Source: a bacterium
GTDB lineage: Bacteria > Desulfobacterota > S145-22
Direction: 5' to 3'
NCBI GenBank assembly: GCA_027073795.1
Contig: JALTEW010000129.1
Coordinates: forward strand, 1-9,735
DNA: 9,735 nucleotides
The notes beneath the pieces were generated by a model, which made no database searches, had not been told where the DNA came from, and saw only the letters and a list, made by a program, of their open reading frames with translations. A program made the position numbers and the translations under genes. Below are positions 7,202 through 9,735 of the stretch, in pieces (positions within the stretch are counted from its first letter, which is position 1; each line of letters starts with the position of its first letter).

Positions 7202-9118
7202 ATGAACCGTTACCGGCATAGTTCAAAGGATCTTAAGGGCCTGTTTGGGATTATGGCCGCTCTTTTCCTACTTCTTTTGTTGTTCCCACCCCCACTCATG
7301 GCTCTTAATAAGGCCAAGAAAAAGGTGATCAGGAAAAAGCCGTGTCCTGAATGCTATTCCGTGGATCAGTGTCTCGAATGCCACGATGAAATTGACAAAA
7401 CAGCATTTGCTCTCTCTGTGCACGGCCGAAATGCCTGTACATCCTGCCACCGGGATATCTATGATCTGGAATCCCACGCAGAGGGAGAAATCCCTATGGG
7501 AAAGGTTCATTGCGAGTACTGTCACCGAGATGAATTCAAAGAGCATAATCTGTCCGTTCACAGCGACAACGATGTAGGATGTATTGATTGCCATACCAAC
7601 ATCCATGAACTCAAATCTTACAAAAAAGATAAGAAAAAGGTTGTGGCCATGTGTAGTGGCTGCCACGAACAGGAGGGGGAGGATTACCTGAAAAGTGTCC
7701 ATGGAAAAGCTGTTATGGCCGGCAACCTTGACGCCCCAACCTGCACCGACTGCCACGGCCTGCATGATATCCGAGAACTCCATGTGGATGATCTTCACTC
7801 CAAAATGGCTGTCACAGCCAAGGAATTCCACACCAAGGCCTGTCTGGCATGCCATGCCGACGAGGCCATGATGAAGCGGAACCATGTTTTTACCCTTGCC
7901 GTGGCAACCTATGAAAAGAGCTATCACGGAAAGGTGGAAAGTCTTGGATACCCCACCTACGTGGCAGGATGTGCGGACTGTCATACTGCCCACAGCCAAC
8001 TTCCTCCTTCCGATCCTCAATCATCCATTTCACCCAAAGGGCTCATCAAAACCTGTGGGCAGTGTCATAAAGGTGTGAATGCCAATTTTGTTCTTTTTTT
8101 GCCGCATGCTGACCATAAGGACAAAGCCCATTATCCCGTCCTTTACTGGACATGGGTTGCCATGACCGGTTTGCTGATTGCCGTCTTTTCCTTTTTCTGG
8201 TTCCATACCCTTCTCTGGCTTATCCGCAGCTACATTGAGCGTAATGAACTTCGGAAGGAGGGGGTTTACGTCTATCCCGCCAAGAATCCTAAGGTGGTTT
8301 ACAAGCGTTTTAGCTGGCTCGAAAAGCTCATCCATCTGGCAATGATGTTCAGCTTCCTGGGACTGGTCCTAACAGGTTCCCCCCTGAAGTTCTCAGAGGC
8401 GCCCTGGGCGAAGGGTGTGATTAACTTCCTGGGTGGCCCCATGGCGGCCGGGCACCTTCATCGCTGGTGTGCCATCATTACCTTTGCCTACTTTGGCGTC
8501 ACCTTTCTCTGGTGTCTCTACTATCTCTTTCTGAAACCTACGGGCGAGAACTTCTTCCAGAAACTGTTCGGTCCCGATTCCCTCTTTCCTCGGTGGAAGG
8601 ACGTTCAGGATGTCGTCGGAATGTTCAAGTGGTTTTTCAATAAAGGACCGAAACCCAAGTTTGACCGCTGGACCTACTGGGAAAAATTTGATTTCCTTGC
8701 CGTCTTCTGGGGAATGTTTGCTATCGGTTTATCTGGCTTGATGCTCTGGCAGCCGCAATTCTTTGCCCGTTTTCTCCCCGGCTGGCTCTTCAATATTGCC
8801 ACGATCGTTCATTCTGACGAGGCCCTGCTGGCGGCCGGGTTCATCTTTACCGTACATTTCTTCAATACCCACCTCCGGCCTGAAAAATTTCCTATGGATC
8901 CAGTCATCTTTACCGGCGTGGTCCCCGGATACCTGATGGAGGAAGAACGACCTTTGCAATACGCGCGTTTGAAGGCTAAGGGACAGTTGGAAAAGATAGA
9001 AACAAAATATCCCCGTGTCTGGGAAGAAGCCCTTGGACATATCCTTGGCATGACCGGCCTTTCCATCGGCATACTCTGTATCTTCCTGGTTGCGTGGGGT
9101 GTTATTTATGGAGGGTAA
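7202..9118 (+). CDS. CbcL-like inner-membrane cytochrome: nonaheme c domain fused to b-type cytochrome domain
   Basis: The 638-residue protein starts with a signal peptide or anchor (about 12-34). A periplasmic-type domain follows with nine CxxCH motifs (57, 79, 104, 127, 151, 181, 214, 257, 285). A CPECY at 48-52 looks like a tenth site that lost its His. The C-terminal half has about six hydrophobic helices (near 314-342, 373-392, 419-444, 497-516, 530-556, 612-636). Histidines at 378, 418/420, 537 and 552 could hold two b haems, as in HydC/FdnI-type subunits. Nine c haems plus a HydC/FdnI-like domain is the layout described for Geobacter CbcL, a quinol-oxidising inner-membrane cytochrome used for low-potential acceptors. 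Orthology rather than shared architecture is unproven, so I give no symbol. It probably exchanges electrons between menaquinol and periplasmic cytochromes. ATG 7202 has GGAGG (7191-7195) at ideal spacing. It is divergent from the selenoprotein genes. Confidence 0.9.
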   Translation: MNRYRHSSKDLKGLFGIMAALFLLLLLFPPPLMALNKAKKKVIRKKPCPECYSVDQCLECHDEIDKTAFALSVHGRNACTSCHRDIYDLESHAEGEIPMGKVHCEYCHRDEFKEHNLSVHSDNDVGCIDCHTNIHELKSYKKDKKKVVAMCSGCHEQEGEDYLKSVHGKAVMAGNLDAPTCTDCHGLHDIRELHVDDLHSKMAVTAKEFHTKACLACHADEAMMKRNHVFTLAVATYEKSYHGKVESLGYPTYVAGCADCHTAHSQLPPSDPQSSISPKGLIKTCGQCHKGVNANFVLFLPHADHKDKAHYPVLYWTWVAMTGLLIAVFSFFWFHTLLWLIRSYIERNELRKEGVYVYPAKNPKVVYKRFSWLEKLIHLAMMFSFLGLVLTGSPLKFSEAPWAKGVINFLGGPMAAGHLHRWCAIITFAYFGVTFLWCLYYLFLKPTGENFFQKLFGPDSLFPRWKDVQDVVGMFKWFFNKGPKPKFDRWTYWEKFDFLAVFWGMFAIGLSGLMLWQPQFFARFLPGWLFNIATIVHSDEALLAAGFIFTVHFFNTHLRPEKFPMDPVIFTGVVPGYLMEEERPLQYARLKAKGQLEKIETKYPRVWEEALGHILGMTGLSIGILCIFLVAWGVIYGG

Positions 9119-9164
9119 ATAAGGCGTTAACCCCCTGACGCGTTTTTCAACTCTCCTTTCCCCT

Positions 9165-9222
9165 CCCCTCCTCATACCATGGCCAATTCATGGCAAATAT
9201 GGTATGAGGAGGGGAACTTTTT
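9165..9222 (+). terminator. Strong hairpin with U-tract after the CbcL-like gene (terminator or attenuator)
   Basis: A perfect 16-bp inverted repeat, CCCCTCCTCATACCAT (9165-9180) and ATGGTATGAGGAGGGG (9199-9214), encloses an 18-nt loop with its own small hairpin GCCA-ATTCA-TGGC (9182-9194). It is followed by AACTTTTTT. It lies 47 nt after the stop at 9118. The T-run ends only about 17 nt before ATG 9240, leaving no room for a separate promoter between hairpin and next gene. Confidence 0.85.
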
Positions 9223-9239
9223 AAAGGAAGTGGATACCA

Positions 9240-9735
9240 ATGAAGCGAAAAGGTGTGGAGGCGCTGGTGCACTCCCTCATAGGCAAGGCAATCGGGCGGT
9301 TCAACCTTATTGAGGACGGTGACCGTTTGCTCGTTTGTGTATCGGGGGGAGTTGACAGCATGGTTCTCCTCTATCTCCTCCATACGCGCCTTGCCTTTGT
9401 TCCTGTTTCTTATTCCCTGCATGTTCTGCATGTCGATCTGGGCTTTCCGGATGGGGAAAACGATGCCCTTGAAACCTTTCTCAAGGACCTGGGGCTTCCC
9501 TATACACGGCTGAAAACCGATATTGGGCCTCTCGCGCACAGCCCCGCCAACTGGGAAAATCCCTGTTTTCTCTGCTCAAGAATGCGAAGAAAATTGATTT
9601 TTCAGAGCGCAAAACGTCTGGGGTATGATAAAATCGTAATGGGGCACAATCGGGATGACGTGCTTGAAACACTTTTTCTCAACATGACATACAGCGGGGA
9701 GATAAGCACAATGGTACCCAGGCAACCGTTTTTCA
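9240..9735 (+). CDS. TtcA/TilS-type PP-loop ATPase (tRNA thiolation-like), partial, runs off window
   Basis: The first 165 codons are present and the frame is open to the window end. Visible motifs are the PP-loop SGGVDS (35-40), which binds ATP and adenylates the substrate; CFLCSRMRR (109-117), a CxxC like the one that binds the iron-sulfur cluster in TtcA; and GHNRDDVLETLFLNM (135-149), the conserved TtcA-family block. TtcA makes 2-thiocytidine at position 32 of tRNA. The general TtcA form has SGGKDS and this copy has Val in place of Lys, so a related PP-loop subgroup acting on another substrate is possible. Loss of the remainder at the window edge prevents a check of the C-terminal Cys. 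ATG 9240 has AAGGAAG (9224-9230) at 9-nt spacing. It has no obvious link to the cytochromes and probably depends on readthrough of the hairpin or a promoter upstream of it. Confidence 0.85.
   Translation, partial: MKRKGVEALVHSLIGKAIGRFNLIEDGDRLLVCVSGGVDSMVLLYLLHTRLAFVPVSYSLHVLHVDLGFPDGENDALETFLKDLGLPYTRLKTDIGPLAHSPANWENPCFLCSRMRRKLIFQSAKRLGYDKIVMGHNRDDVLETLFLNMTYSGEISTMVPRQPFF

Noticed and set aside
7268..8020. 250-codon minus-strand ORF
   Set aside because: It is antisense to the nonaheme domain of the CbcL-like gene, and its composition reflects repeated Cys/His codons on the other strand.
8729..9539. Minus-strand ORFs overlapping the end of the CbcL-like gene and the TtcA-like gene
   Set aside because: They run opposite to well-supported genes, cross the terminator hairpin and show no recognisable motifs.
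1..9735. CRISPR array, tRNA or rRNA genes, insertion sequences, phage genes
   Set aside because: No regularly spaced repeats, transposase motifs or terminal inverted repeats, and no structural RNA features, were seen on either strand.

Overview
The window comes from a strictly anaerobic, respiratory bacterium that makes many c-type cytochromes and most likely decodes UGA as selenocysteine. Geobacter/Desulfobacterota-like bacteria are the best fit. This is an inference from gene content: CbcL-like and NapC-like multiheme cytochromes, a Cys-rich PAS sensor and Sec-type UGA codons. The sequence contains no taxonomic marker gene.

Layout. Positions 26-1897 (+) encode a PAS sensor protein with a histidine-kinase ATPase domain. 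Its phosphoacceptor histidine and its C-terminal receiver aspartate both appear to be missing. It converges on a block of three minus-strand genes. Read in transcription order these are: a secreted UshA-like protein (6967-5903); a paralogue of it fused to a tetraheme cytochrome (5869-4340); and a membrane-anchored NapC/NirT-type cytochrome with 18 apparent haem sites (4251-2017), which has its own near-consensus promoter and ends in an intrinsic terminator at 1961-1996. Diverging from this block across a 234-bp AT-rich gap is a CbcL-like fusion of nine c-type haem motifs with a b-type cytochrome membrane domain (7202-9118, +). It is followed by a very strong hairpin and then by a TtcA-like PP-loop ATPase that runs off the window end (9240 onward).

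Main discovery. Simple ORF calling breaks both UshA-like genes into a short secretion-signal ORF and a longer ORF without a signal. In both, the break is one in-frame UGA at the same aligned codon, in the context P-C-G/A-UGA-x-x-x-P-L-G-G-L-A-R. Both UGAs are followed at exactly 18 nt by the same 6-bp hairpin (CUUGGC/GCCAGG) with loop GGUCUU or GGUCUA, like the GGUCU loop of the E. coli fdhF SECIS as I remember it. I therefore annotate both as full-length selenoproteins with a C-x-U redox pair at the N-terminus of the mature protein. The phosphatase-fold domain has lost most UshA metal and catalytic residues in both copies, which suggests a fold converted from hydrolase to redox protein.

How the genes could work together (inference): the CbcL-like and NapC-like proteins would take electrons from the quinone pool and pass them to periplasmic haems. 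The Sec/haem UshA-like proteins would then use or relay those electrons, on an unknown substrate or as part of an outward conduit. The arrangement recalls the Geobacter ext (extracellular electron transfer or selenite/tellurite reduction) clusters, where I recall a related cytochrome selenoprotein called ExtKL.
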